Shown here: piece after piece, positions 1 through 13,300 of the stretch
How the letters are laid out: each line of letters begins with the position of its first letter
Position numbering within the stretch: the first letter of the stretch is position 1
NCBI GenBank assembly: GCA_027575765.1
Contig: JANBPT010000456.1
Span: 1 to 34,778, forward strand
Direction of reading: 5' to 3'
DNA from: Tieghemiomyces parasiticus
Taxonomy: Eukaryota; Kickxellomycota; Dimargaritomycetes; Dimargaritales; Dimargaritaceae
DNA length: 34,778 nucleotides
Made by a program: the position numbers and the translations under genes
The notes under the pieces: generated by a model
Seen by the model: the letters and a program-made list of their open reading frames with translations, nothing else
Databases searched by the model: none
Told to the model about the DNA's origin: nothing

Positions 1-1300
1 GCTAGGGGTCGAGGATAGCCGGGTTGTCTACGCCGACCTTGTCCTGGCATCCACCAACCCTGACCAAACATCGAATTTGCCTTCTCAACGTAGCTCGGAT
101 TCCTCAGCCTACATTTTATTTACCTCGGGCACCACCGGCCGGCCCAAGGGCGTCCAGGTTACCCACCGTTCCCTGGTCAACTTTGTCCTAGCAGCCTGCG
201 AGCGGTTTCAACTGCCTTCCAACTGCCGGTTCCTGCAAACCCTAAGTATCGCCTTCGACTCTCTCGTGCAAGAAGTTTTCTGCACTTTCCATACCGGTGG
301 TACGTTGGTGATCCAGGACGGTGAACTGCTTGACGATCTAAAGCGGGTCAACTGCTGCGCCATGGTCCCGTCCCTTCTCGCCGTCATTGACCCTGAGTCC
401 TATTCCAACCTGCAGTATATCATCATAGGTGGTGAAAGTTTGGCATCGACGTTGGCTCACCAGTGGTCCCGTACCGCTCGAATCCACAACGTCTACGGTC
501 CCACTGAAGTCACCGTCGCATGCCACAGCCATCTGGCTGCCTTGGGCTCCCCGACAACGGTTGGAACCACACTGGCCAACGTCCAATGCCATATTTTGGA
601 CGACCAGCTGCGACCGGTCCCTGTTGGCATCACCGGCGAAATCTATATCGCCGGTGTTGGAGTGTCCAAAGGATATTGGAAGCAGCCCGAGTTGACCGAA
701 AAGGTGTTCTTGGATAACCCGTTTGGCGTTGGCCGCCTTTACCGTACTGGTGACCTCGGCTGCTGGTTGGCCAACGGTGAGGTGCAGGTGCTGGGCCGCA
801 AGGACTTCCAGGTCAAGTTGCGTGGGTTCCGTATCGAGCTCGGCGAGATCGAGAGCACGTGTCTGGCCTTTCCCGGGGTGTCTAACGCCGTTGCCCTGGT
901 CAAAGCCGAGCGTCTTGTAAGCTACATCAGGTATTCCGGCGACGACGTCCTGGCCGTCAAGCGCCACCTTGCATCCAGGTTGCCCCACTACATGGTTCCC
1001 GATCATATAATCAAGCTCGATATGTTCCCTCTGACGTCCGTAGGTAAAGCCGATCGGACGGCGTTGCAGGCTCTTCCATTACCCGCCCCGTCCCACATCG
1101 AATCCACCGACTCGGTCGATAACCTTCCTCCGACTTTCGAACCGCTGCGCCGGGCGGTCCGTGAGGCTCTGCGTCTTTCATCTAACCAAATCGTGCCCTC
1201 AGCATCGTTCTTCCAGTTAGGTGGCGACTCCATCTCCGCCATCCAGCTGTCATCACTACTGCGGAAGGGAGGCCTTCATATCACCGTGGCCCAGATATTC
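1..1300 (+). other. NRPS module 1: partial adenylation domain plus carrier domain
   Basis: The window opens just upstream of the A3 core TSGTTGRPKG (122-151). The YGPTE motif is at 488-508, the KLRGFRIELGEIE region near 815-855, and the catalytic lysine sits in GKADR near 1043. The carrier motif LGGDS has its phosphopantetheine serine at 1229-1231. Ten-residue binding-pocket code read by eye against GrsA: D S Q M I G V V A K. Asp at the first position implies an alpha-amino acid; the substrate is not predicted. The first half of this A domain, and whether a C domain precedes it, lie outside the window. Confidence 0.9.
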
Positions 1301-4300
1301 GCGGCAGGTAGCCTGGTCGACTTGGCCATACAGATGGAGAATAGGACCGACCAACCCGCCACGGAAACCGTTGTATATCAGCCGTACTCTCTACTGGGGG
1401 ATGACGGAGTAGAGCGTGACAGCCTCATCCAGGCGACCCTTGATGCCGCCAGTGTGGCGGCCGAGGATATCCAGGACATTATGCCCGTCTTCAGCCTCCA
1501 GGTGGGCTTCCTCGTGAACACGCTCAAGGACCCTAGCTCCTACATGGTCCAGTCCGTTTACGAGGTTCGCGGGGCTCTCGACGTCGGACGACTCCACCAA
1601 AGCTGGCAGCTGGTCGGTCGTCGCCACGAGATTTTGCGGTCCAAGTTTGTCGTTGCCGACTCTTTCTCGGTTCGCCCGTTCCTCCAAATCATCATGAAGA
1701 GGCCGGACATCGCTTGGTCCTACTCCGTCATTGATGAGGGTAACCCGGAAGAGATCGAGGCAAGTTACCTTACGGAGGATCGGCGACATGGGTTTACCCT
1801 TGATGGCCCATTGCTGCGGCTAAGACTAATACGCCTCAAAGACACCAGCCATCTCATGTGCTTCACTTTCCACCACGCGCTACTCGATGCCTGGTCGGCA
1901 AGTATCGTCCTGGGTGAGGTTCTCGAATGCTACTATGGTATCAAGACCCAGCCACGTACACAATTTCACGAATTCATATCCTGCATGGCCAGGGCTGACC
2001 AGGAGAAGGAAGCCCTCTTCTGGCAGGGCTACCTGGCTGGTATTCAGGTCCATCCTGTCCTCCAATTCCCAGTGTCACCTAATAAGCAGACCGTTAAAAC
2101 TGAGACCAGCCGCTACACCTTCTCCTCCAGTCTAAACCATGCCCACGACTACTGCAAGAGAACCGGCGTGACCATGAACTCCCTGCTCCGCTTCCTGTGG
2201 GCCCTCACCTTGGCACGCTACACGGGAAACCGTGACGAGGTCACCTTTGGCGTACTCATGTCAGGTCGCAATCTCCCAGTTCCCGGGATTGAAGGCATGG
2301 TCGGTATGTGCATCAACACCCTGCCGTTTCGTGTCCACTTCCCACCCGACAAGCCCGTGGTTGATGTCATCGGCCAGATCAACCAGGATTCAGGGGCCCT
2401 GATAGCTCACGAACAATCCGGCCTCGTCGACATTAAGCGGTGGGTGAACGTGTCAGCTGATACCATGCTTATCAACTCACTCGTCATCTACGACAACTAC
2501 AAGGAGCACCAGACCACCGCTGGAGAGGGTCAGCTAGAGTTGATCCCTCGGGATGGCTACAATGAGACCGAATATGCCTACACCGTCCACTTCAGTGACT
2601 CCGACGGGAACCTCGGTTTAGATATCAAGTACTCCACGCGTCACTGTAGCCCTGAGTACGCCCGCCTTCTATGTCAATATATGGACCATGTTCTGACCAG
2701 GCTTACCAGTGACACTGTCACACACACCAAGGAGCTCATGCTGCTACCAGCGGCAGAGTGCGATCTGATTGACCAGTGGTCTGCTGGCCACGCCGTCGAC
2801 TTCCCCCAAAAGGACTGGCTGGCGCATCAGCTCTTCACCCAGAATATCGCCACCCGACCCGATGCAATTGCCCTGGAATCGGCGACGACCACCTACACCT
2901 ACGCTGAGGTGTACCAGCACGCCTGCTCCGTGGCGTCGGAACTACGTCGTCGAGGGTTCCAACCAGGTCACATGGCCGCCCTCCTCTTCACCCGCTGTCC
3001 GGAGTTCATCTTTAGCTACCTGGCCGTGCTCCTCCTGGGCGGCGTGTGCGTACCCATGGACGCGGATAATGCGCCAGATCGACTTCAGTACATGCTGAGC
3101 GTCCTCGATGACCCCTGGGTCATAACCCTCACTGGTCATGGCAAGGTGACGGCTTCAATGGGCGTTCAGCGTGAGAGGTTTATCTACGCCAATGCCCTCC
3201 CTACTGGTCTAGGAAACGCTAATGGTTTCAGTCCGGATCCTTCTCGTCAACCAGGCGATCTCATGTACATCATGTTCACCTCAGGCACCACGGGTCAGCC
3301 CAAGGGAGTCCAGGTTTGTCACCGTGCCCTGGTTAATTTCACCCTGGCCATGTCGGACCGCCTTCGACTCACGCCGGCTACTCGCCTGCTTTCGATGGCC
3401 AGCCTGGCTTTTGACGCCTCCCTCAACGCCATCTTCAGCTCGTTCCATGCTGGCGGCACTCTGATCCTATACGACTGTGAACTCTTCGACTGTTTACCCC
3501 GGGCTAATGCCTTTCATGCCACTCCGTCTCTCCTTGCCGCCATCGATGCCCGTCTATACCCCAATATCAGCCTGGTCATGTCGGGCGGAGAGGCACTGTC
3601 GCCATTAGTTGCTACTACTTGGAGTCAGCACGCCCGGTTTGTTAACTTGTATGGCCCAACCGAGGTCACCGTGGATAGTCACGCTGGCGAGTTCAGACCC
3701 GATTCGTCGGTCTCTATTGGCCATACCCTGGCCAACGTCCAGTGTTACATCCTTGATGGCGACATGCGACCAGTGCCCATTGGCGTCCCTGGAGAGATTT
3801 ACATTGGCGGTGCTGGCCTCGCTTTGGGATATTGGAAGCAACCCGAGCTCACCAGCAGTGTCTTTATCGCCAACCCCTATGGCCCTGACCGCCTGTACCG
3901 TACGGGTGATCTGGGGTGCTGGCTTCCGAGCGGCAAAGTACAGCACCTGGGCCGTCGAGATCATCAAGTCAAACTGCGTGGCTTCCGCATCGAACTGGGT
4001 GAGATTGAGACGCACTGTCAAACGTTGCCTGGCGTATCGCACGCCGTAGCCCTAGTCAAGGACGATATACTTGTAGCATACGTAGCACCGGAGACTATTG
4101 AGGCGGCGAACCTACGCCGACACCTGGCCAGCCAACTGCCGGACTACATGGTCCCTCGGCACATCATAGCCGTATCGTCGATTCCTACGACTACGGTTGG
4201 CAAGGCGGACCGTCGAAAGCTCCTTGACCTGCCCCTTCTGATGAACGACGAGGGTGCGGACGAGCTCGACAGCCAGGATGACGCCCCGGCCTTTGCGGCT

Positions 4301-7300
4301 TTACGTAACGCCGTGGCCCAGGTGCTTCACATATCGCTCTCCCGAGCCGGACCTCGTGCCTCCTTTTTCCAGTTGGGTGGCGACTCGCTCTCGGCCATCC
4401 GTTTGGCCTCCACATTACGTACTCAAGGTTACGTCGCCACGGTGGCCCAAATATTCCAGTACCCCACACTCGGGGACTTGGGTGAGGCACTGGTTCCTGT
4501 GAACTCCACCTTGCCCTCTAACTTCCCGTACGTACCATTCTCTCTTGTAGGAGGAGCGTCCGAGTCGGACAAACTCCGTCTACGCCTGTCGGAAGACCTT
4601 TGCGTTCAGCCTGGTACCATCACGGACGTACTGCCCGTATCCAGTCTACAGCAGGGCTTCCTGGTCAGTACCCTCAAGGACACCAGCGCCTACATGGTCC
4701 AGGAGTCCTTTGAGATCCTAGGCCCTTTGGATCCCACCCGCCTACGGCAGAGTTGGTTCGACACCCTGAATAGTCACGCCATTCTACGCACCAAATTCGT
4801 AGTAGCCGACGAATTTTCCAACCACGCCTTCCTCCAGGCCGTCCTCGCCCAAGCCGATGTCGAATGGACTGACCAAACTTCAACCGAGGAAGACCTCCAA
4901 CAGGTGGAGGCCAGCTACTTTACTGAAGAACGCGCGCGGGGCTTCGACTTCCGCGGACCACTGGTCCGTTTGGCCCTCTTCCGTGTCCACGATCAGCACC
5001 ACGTCCTATTCTTCGCCTTTCACCACGCCTTACTCGACGCCTGGTCCACCAGCATTATCAAGAACGAGACCTTGGAACGCTACCACGGCCAACCCACACA
5101 ACCCCGCACCCAGTACCCCGACTACATGGCGAAGGTAACCGCGGTGAGCCAGGTAGAGCTTTCTAATTTTTGGGCCACCAACTTGGCTGATGTGAAATGC
5201 CACCCAGTCATTCAATTCCCCGTCCAGCCTGTGGTCAATTCACCCCAGCACTCAGCTGTCAACCATACTCTCTCCGTGTCACTTAGTACCATTCATGGAT
5301 TCTGCCGCGAGCAAGGATTGACATTCAATTCCCTACTCCGCGCCGTCTGGGCACTCACCTTGGCTCGCTACCTTGGTGAGGCGGAAGAAGTCACTTTCGG
5401 AGTGCTCATGTCCGGCCGTAACCTGTCACTCCCCGGTATTGAAGGGATGGTGGGTATGTGCCTTAACGTTCTTCCCTTCCGCACCCGTATCCAGCCTGAC
5501 GAGCCATTGGATGAATATATCCGCCGTGTCAACCAAGAATCGGGCACTCTTACGGAATACGAGCAGTGCGGTCTTGTGGATATCAGGCGCTGGTCCAGAA
5601 TCGATTCTGATGCTTCGCTCTTCCAGACGCTACTGGTGTACGACAACCACCCAGATGCCAAATCGGAGGCTGTCTTCGACTTTCAGTACCAGCCCCGCTC
5701 GGGCCAGAACTTTACCGAATATGCCTATACCATCGGTTTGACTGAACACAGCGACACACTTCACCTTGACCTGCAATATTTGGACCAGTTCTGCGACCCC
5801 CATTACGCCCGACTCATGTGCCAGTTCATCGATCACTGTATGGCGGCGATTGTGGCCAAACCAGCTTCCCAGACCGTGGAGGTTATGTGCTTGCCCCGGG
5901 CCGAGAAGTTGCTGGTCGACCAGTGGTCCACCGGCCGCACTATAGACTTCCCGCATAAGGCCTGGCTGGCCCACCAACTCTTCACCCAGCAACTGACCAC
6001 CAGACCCGATGAAGTGGCTCTTGAATCCTCCACCGCTGTATTCACCTACGCCCAGGCCTACGATCGGGCAGTCCATATCGCTACTGCGTTGCTCTCCGGT
6101 GGCTTGCTATCCAGCGATCCGGTAGCCCTCTTCTTTACACGCAGCACCGAGTTTGTCGTCAGCTACCTGGCTGTACTCCTGGCCGGTGGTATCTGCGTCC
6201 CGGTCGACGCCTCCCTACCCGCCGACCGGCTCAACTACATGTTGGATCTGCTTGACTGGCCCACGATGATCACTACGTTCTCCCATGCCGCGTCTACTGT
6301 CCCCGGTCTGGCTGCCACTCCCCGCTCAGTCCTGTGTGTGGACACGCTCGATGTGTCCCAACCCGCCGACACTTCCCTGCTAGCCGGCGTCTCGATCCAG
6401 CCCACCGACGTGGCCTACATCAACTTTACGTCAGGCAGCACAGGCCAACCCAAAGGAATCCCGATCCGCCATGAATCCCTCATCAACGTTGTCCTGGCCT
6501 GGTGCGACCTAGCAGGCTTTTCCGGAGCTTTCCGCTGTGCCCAGACTATCAATATCATGTTTGACCCTTCCCTGCTCGAGATCTTTGGCACGCTTTACGT
6601 CGGTGGTACCCTTGTCGTCCAGGACGGTGAGCTATTTGACGTGCTCCAGCTGGTCAATGCCTGTGTCTCGGTCCCGTCTGTCCTATCCGCCCTCAATCCG
6701 GACGACTTCCCGATGTTGTCCCACGTCTCTGTGATTGGTGAGATGCTGCCGTACCCTCTGGCGCAGACCTGGAGCCAGGGCCGAGAGCTCTACAATATCT
6801 ACGGGCCTACGGAAATCACCATTACCAGCCACGGCACCCAAGTTCAGCCCGGTAAACTCGTAACAATTGGGTCCACGCTTCCCAATTACCACTGCTACAT
6901 CCTGGACGACCAGCTGAACCCCGTTCCCATCGGCGTACCCGGAGAGATTTGCGTTGCCGGGGTGGGAGTGAGTGATGGCTACTGGAGACGGCCTGACCTT
7001 ACGGAGCAGGTTTTCGTGCCTAACCCATTTGGGTCGGGAAGGATGTACCGCACGGGTGATCTAGGCTGCTGGCTGGCCAACGGTGAGGTGTACGTGCTCG
7101 GACGCCGCGACTTCCAGGTCAAGCTCCGTGGGATGCGTATTGAGCTGGGCGATATTGAGAGCCACTGCCGGGCCTTCCTGGGAGTCTCCAACGCTGTGGC
7201 CTTGGTCAAGGATGATTCCCTGATGGCCTACGTGGCACCCGCCGACGTTAAGCTGACGGCTCTGCGGCACCACCTGGCCGTCAATCTGCCCCACTATATG

Positions 7301-10300
7301 GTCCCTCGGCACCTTCTTGCGCTTCCAATTATCCCCACTACAACGGCGGGCAAGGCGGACCGGCGAGCATTATCGAGTCTAGCGGTCCCGGTAGATGAGC
7401 AGGAGGATGCCCACGAGGAAGCCGATCAGGACGACACAGCATCTTTAATAGCCCTGCGTGAGGCCGTAGCCGAAGTGCTCCACCTTTCACCCGCCCAAGT
7501 CCGACGCAGTGCCTCATTTTTCCGCTTGGGTGGCGACTCGCTCTCGGCCATCCGCTTGACCTCTGTTCTACGAGGTAAAGGCTACGTTACTACGGTGGCA
7601 CAGGTATTCAACCATCCCACACTAGGCGACTTAGCTGTGGCGCTTGCTTCCCTGGACCACGCCCAAAGCCCTCAGTCGGTGTATATCCCCTTCTCTCTCC
7701 TGGGTGATAGCTTAGACAATGCAACTGTTTGTGAGAAAGTAGCTGATTCCCTAGGCATCCAGTTGGAGGAGATCCATGATGTACTGCCCGTATCCAGCCT
7801 ACAGCAGGGCTTCCTGGTCAGTACCCTCAAGGACCCCAGCGCTTACATGGTCCAGGAGTCCTCTGAGATCCTAGGCCCTTTGGATCCCACCCGCCTACGG
7901 CAGAGTTGGTTCGACACCCTGAATAGTCACGCCATTCTACGCACCAAATTCGTAGTAGCCGACGAATTTTCCAACCACGCCTTCCTCCAGGTCGTCCTCG
8001 CCCAAGCCGATGTCGAATGGACTGACCAAACTTCAACCGAGGAAGACCTCCAACAGGTGGAGGCCAGCTACTTTACTGAAGAACGCGCGCGGGGCTTCGA
8101 CTTCCGCGGACCACTGGTCCGTTTGGCCCTCTTCCGTGTCCACGATCAGCACCACGTCCTATTCTTCGCCTTTCACCACGCCTTACTCGACGCCTGGTCC
8201 ACCAGCATTATCAAGAACGAGACCTTGGAACGCTACCACGGCCAACCCACACAACCCCGCACCCAGTACCCCGACTACATGGCGAAGGTAACCGCGGTGA
8301 GCCAGGTAGAGCTTTCTAATTTTTGGGCCACCAACTTGGCTGATGTGAAATGCCACCCAGTCATTCAGTTCCCCGTCCAGCCTATGGTCAATTCGTCCCA
8401 GCACTCGGCTGTCAACCATACTCTCTCTGTGTCACTTAGTGCCATTCATGGATTCTGCCGCGAGCAAGGATTGACATTCAATTCCTTACTCCGCGCCGTC
8501 TGGGCACTCACCTTGGCTCGCTATCTTGGTGAGGCGGAAGAAGTCACTTTCGGAGTGCTCATGTCCGGCCGTAACCTCTCACTCCCTGGTATTGAAGGGA
8601 TGGTGGGCATGTGTATCAACACCCTGCCTTTCCGCACTCGTTTCCAACCTGGAGAGCCATTGTATGATTATATCCGCCGTGTCAACCAGGAATCAGGCAC
8701 CCTTACGGAGTACGAGCAGTGCGGTTTAGTCGACATCAATCGCCGGGCTGGCCTTGATACCGGGAATCCCCTCTTCCAGACGCTGCTTGTGTATGGTAGC
8801 CGCCCCGAGTTTTCGTCAACGGTTGACTATGATTTTGAATATCTCCGGCGCTCGGGCCGGAACCTCACTGAGTACGCCTACACCGTTAGCTTTACGGAAG
8901 AGAACCAGTCCCTAGAGCTCGGACTTCTCTTTCAGACAAAGTACTGCGATATCCACCATGCTCGACTCATGTGTCAGTTCGTCGACCACTGTATGACGAC
9001 GATTGTGAGCAAGCCAACCTCCGAGATTCTCAGGCAGGTGCCCTTGCCAGCTAGAGAGAAGGCGCTGATCGACCTGTGGTCTACGGGGCCTACTGTCGAC
9101 TTCCCACAGAAGGACTGGACTGCGCACCAGCTCTTCACTCAACATCTGGCTACGCAACCGGATGCCATTGCTCTGGAGTCCGCCACCACACGGTTCACCT
9201 ACGCCGACGTGTACCAGCGGGCATGCGCCATCGCTGCTACCCTATACGACAAGGGTGCCCGGGCAGGTAACCCGGTTGCCCTCTTATTTACCCGCTGTCC
9301 TGAATTCATCTTCAGCTACCTCGCCGTGCTATTACTGGGCGGTTTATGCGTTCCTATGGATGCTACGAACGCCCTGGACCGCCTCGCCTACATGCTCGAC
9401 CTCCTAGATGATCCATGGGTGGTAGCCCACTCCGCCGTCAGCCACTTGGTGACCGCGCTAAGCGTCAATGACGAAAGGGTAATCTACGCTGACCGTGGCC
9501 CGACGTCCCCTGACCTGAATCAACCATCTTCTTTTCCCATACACCTAAACCCCAGCTCGCTTGCGTATATTGTCTTTACGTCGGGTACCACCGGTCGACC
9601 CAAGGGCGTGCAGGTCAGCCACCGCTCCTTGGTTAACTTCATACTTGCAGGCAACCAGCAGTTTCAGCTTCCCGCTTATTGTCGTTGTATTCAGATAGCC
9701 AACCTGTCCTTCGATGTCTGCCCTGGCGAGATTTTTTTCACTTTCCACGTCGGGGGAACTCTGGTGCTTCAAGACGGCGAATTGGCTGAAGATCTGAAGC
9801 GAGGGTCAGTATGTTCCCTGGTGCCTTCAGTGCTAGCTGCCTTGGATCCAGTGTGTTACCCTAATCTGCATCACATTATTGCAGGTGGCGAGGCACTGCC
9901 TCCTACCGTAGCTGCAAAATGGTCTGGCGGACGCCGACTACATAACCTCTACGGGCCTAGCGAGGCGACTGTATCCAGCCATTGCAAGCTCATCCGCTCT
10001 GATGACACAGTTACCATTGGTTCACCCTTGGCCAACGTGCAGTGCCACATCCTCGATGATCAACTTCGGCAGGTACCCATAGGTGTACGTGGCGAGATTT
10101 GTATTGGCGGTGCGGGCGTGTCTGAGGGCTATAGGAAACAGCCTGAGCTCACCGAGAAGGCCTTCGTTGTTAACCCCTTTGGCCCTGGCCGGCTATATCG
10201 GACAGGCGACCTGGGGTGCTGGCTAGCGGACGGTGAGGTCCAAGTGCTGGGCCGCAAGGATTTCCAGGTGAAGCTGCGGGGGTTCCGCATTGAACTAGGT

Positions 10301-13300
10301 GAAATCGAGAGCACGTGCCAGACCTTCCCGGGCGTGACCAACGCCGTGGCCCTCGTAAAAGAGGATCGCCTCGTAGGGTACATGGCCCCTAGCACCGTAA
10401 ACTCTGCGGAACTTGGGCAGTTCATCGCGTCTAGGCTGCCCCATTACATGGTCCCTGACGTGATGGTGTCCATGGACGCCCTGCCCCTGACCTCCGTCGG
10501 CAAAGTTGACCGCCGGGCACTCCAAGCCTTGGACCTTCCCCACGAGTCGGATGTGGACGGCTCCGATGATCACTCCATCTCGGAAACCTTCGCCATCCTA
10601 CGCCGTGCCCTCGCTGAGGCCCTTAATCTCGAGCCTGTTCGCGTGGTTCCCTCGGCCTCCTTCCTGCGCCTGGGCGGGGACTCCATCTCTGCCATCCAAT
10701 TCTCCTCACGGTGTAAAAAGTACGGCCTAAAGCTCACTGTGGCCGATATCTTGAAGTACCCGCTGCTAACACGTCTAGAGCAATGTGCCGAGCCGATCCT
10801 GGATAAAAGTGAGCCTAAACCTCAGATGGACCCTACTGGTCCGGTGCCCCTCACCGCCGTCATGCGTCAAGTCATCCCAGGCATGCGCCATGTCAACCAC
10901 TTCAACCAGTCCTTCCTGCTTACGTGCCGCATACCGCTCACCTTGGCCAAGCTCACGAAGGCCGTCCATGCCCTACTTGTCCATCACGACATGCTGCGGG
11001 TCCGCCTGTCTGTCTGCCACGATGAGTGGAGGCAGGTGGTGGTGTCGCTCCCAGATGAAAACTGTGAAGGCGACCAGTTGTGTCGGTTTGCGTTGATCAC
11101 ACAGGCCGAGGTGACCACAGACGACTACGAGGGCTGGGTACTTGGTCAGCAGCAGTCCATCAACGCCGAGCATGGTCCGGTGCTGGCCTGTTCCCTGCTG
11201 ACCGTGGCCGGCCAGCCTTATGTCTTCTTCACTGTGCACCACCTGTGCGTGGACTTTGTGTCCTGGCGTATTCTGTTGGAAGACCTCGAAACCCTTTTGC
11301 AAGGCCGGCCCCTGCCGCCAAAAACCATGTCCTTCCGCGAGTGGGCCACTCTGGTTAATGAACACGCGCAGACGCTGTCCGACGACCTCTGGCCTGATCA
11401 CGGCCCAGTGGCTGCTTTGCCGGTGGACTTCACCCCTGTGACAAACCAACCAGCCACCTACCGCACGGTGGCATGTACATCGCGCCACCTGGGCCAGGAA
11501 CTGACCCAGGTCCTCTATGAACAGGCGGCGCCACTTGTGGACGCCTCGCCACAAGAATTTATGGTGACCGCGCTCGCCCTGGCCCTTGCTACCACCTTCC
11601 AGCTGGACTCCATCGAGGTGCAGATGGAGAGTCACGGCCGCCAGCCCTGGCGCACAGACCTTGATGTGTCCCGTACTCTCGGCTGGTTCACGTCTATCTA
11701 TCCAGCCACCTTCCATTTTGACCAGGTTAAACACTATCCATCACTCCCGTCGGCGCTGCGCCCTCTGGCCCACGTCAAGCAACGCCTGCGCTCCCTGCCT
11801 GACCGCGGTTTCCCCTACGGCCTCCTGAGATACCTGAAAGAAGGCAGCGCTTTTCCATCAGTTGGTTCGTTAGGTTCTACCCAGGCCAACCGGGTTGCGT
11901 TTAATTATGCTGGCCGGTTTGAGCAGCTAAATGCTAGTGATGCCTTCTGGGCAATGGCCTCCCTTACCGATGGCTGGTCTCACAGCCTTAGCCTGGACGA
12001 GGGCATAAAACATGCCTTGAGTGCCTCGTGCAGTTACGGCAGGGATCACGGGCTGACATTGAACCTCCAATATGCCACGGTAATGTACCAGGCGAGCACT
12101 GTCGAATTCTTAACCAACGCGTGGCTCGAGAATCTCCGCAGTCTCATTCAGGCGGCACTTACTAGCACTGTAACTTGCCGCACTGCCAGCGACTTTGGCC
12201 TCACCAGCCTCTCGGAACCCGCTTTTGCCCGGCTAGCGCAAGACACTTTACCAACGCTGGGGTTGACACTGGACGATGTGGCTGACTTGTACCCCTGCCT
12301 TCCGATCCAAGAGGGGCTACTGCTGGCCACACTGAAGGACCCCGCGGCCTACATGGTGCAGTCCACCTACGACCTCCTTGGGCCCCTTGATACGAAGCGG
12401 CTGCAGGAGGCCTGGGCGACCACAGCCCAGCAATACCCTATCCTCCGCACTCGGTTCCTGCTGGGACTGGCTGACATGCCACACCCCAACCTGCAACTGG
12501 TCAGCCAGCACACTGACACCAGCTGGACCGTGGCTGATTGGTCAGGGCAGGAGCTCGGGCAGGCCGAGGCGGAGTACACGCGGCAGGAGCGGGAACGGGG
12601 CTTCGATCTTAAAAGTATTCCCATTCGCTTCGGCCTGTTTTACGTTGCGTCTCATCGCCACCGTCTGATCACCTCGGTCCACCACGCTGTCCTGGACGGC
12701 TGGTCGGGCGGTTTATTCACCCATGCTCTGCTGCTCAACTACGCTGGCCGGATGCCCCCGCCCGCGGGCCAGCTCAAGGACCTGGTCACCCATGTCCAAG
12801 GCCACGACCCTCACAAAGATGAACGATTCTGGGCCGCCCAATTCGACGGCGTGGAGTCCTCCAGCCTGCTGGTCGACCCTTACTGCGTGCCTGACCTGAC
12901 CGTCAAGCCTTCCGATGCAGCCTACTACGGCACTTTGACTCGCACTCTGGAATTGGGTGGCAGGATCGTCGACTTCGCTCAGGCCCAAGGTGTCACACAA
13001 TCTACACTGCTCCGTGCCGCCGTGGCTCTGGTTCTGCACCACTACACAGGCTCCGCTAACCCCGTCTTCGGAGCCGTCGTTTCCGGCCGCAACGTGCCCG
13101 TGCCGCAGGTGGAAGCCATCATCGGACCTTGCATTAACACCTTACCATGCCGTGCCCGAATCGACCGAGCGAGTACCATAGCCGGTTTGCTACAAGCCCT
13201 CCACCATGACAGTACGGCGGCCTACGACTTTGAGCACTGTCGATTGACCGATATCCACCGGTGGAGCGGTGTGAGTCAAGAGCAACCCCTGTTCAACGTG

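Noticed and set aside
338..1006. 222-codon minus-strand open frame and many others antisense to the NRPS
   Set aside because: Shadows of a strongly biased coding strand; no protein-like motifs, and the plus frame has unmistakable A-domain motifs.
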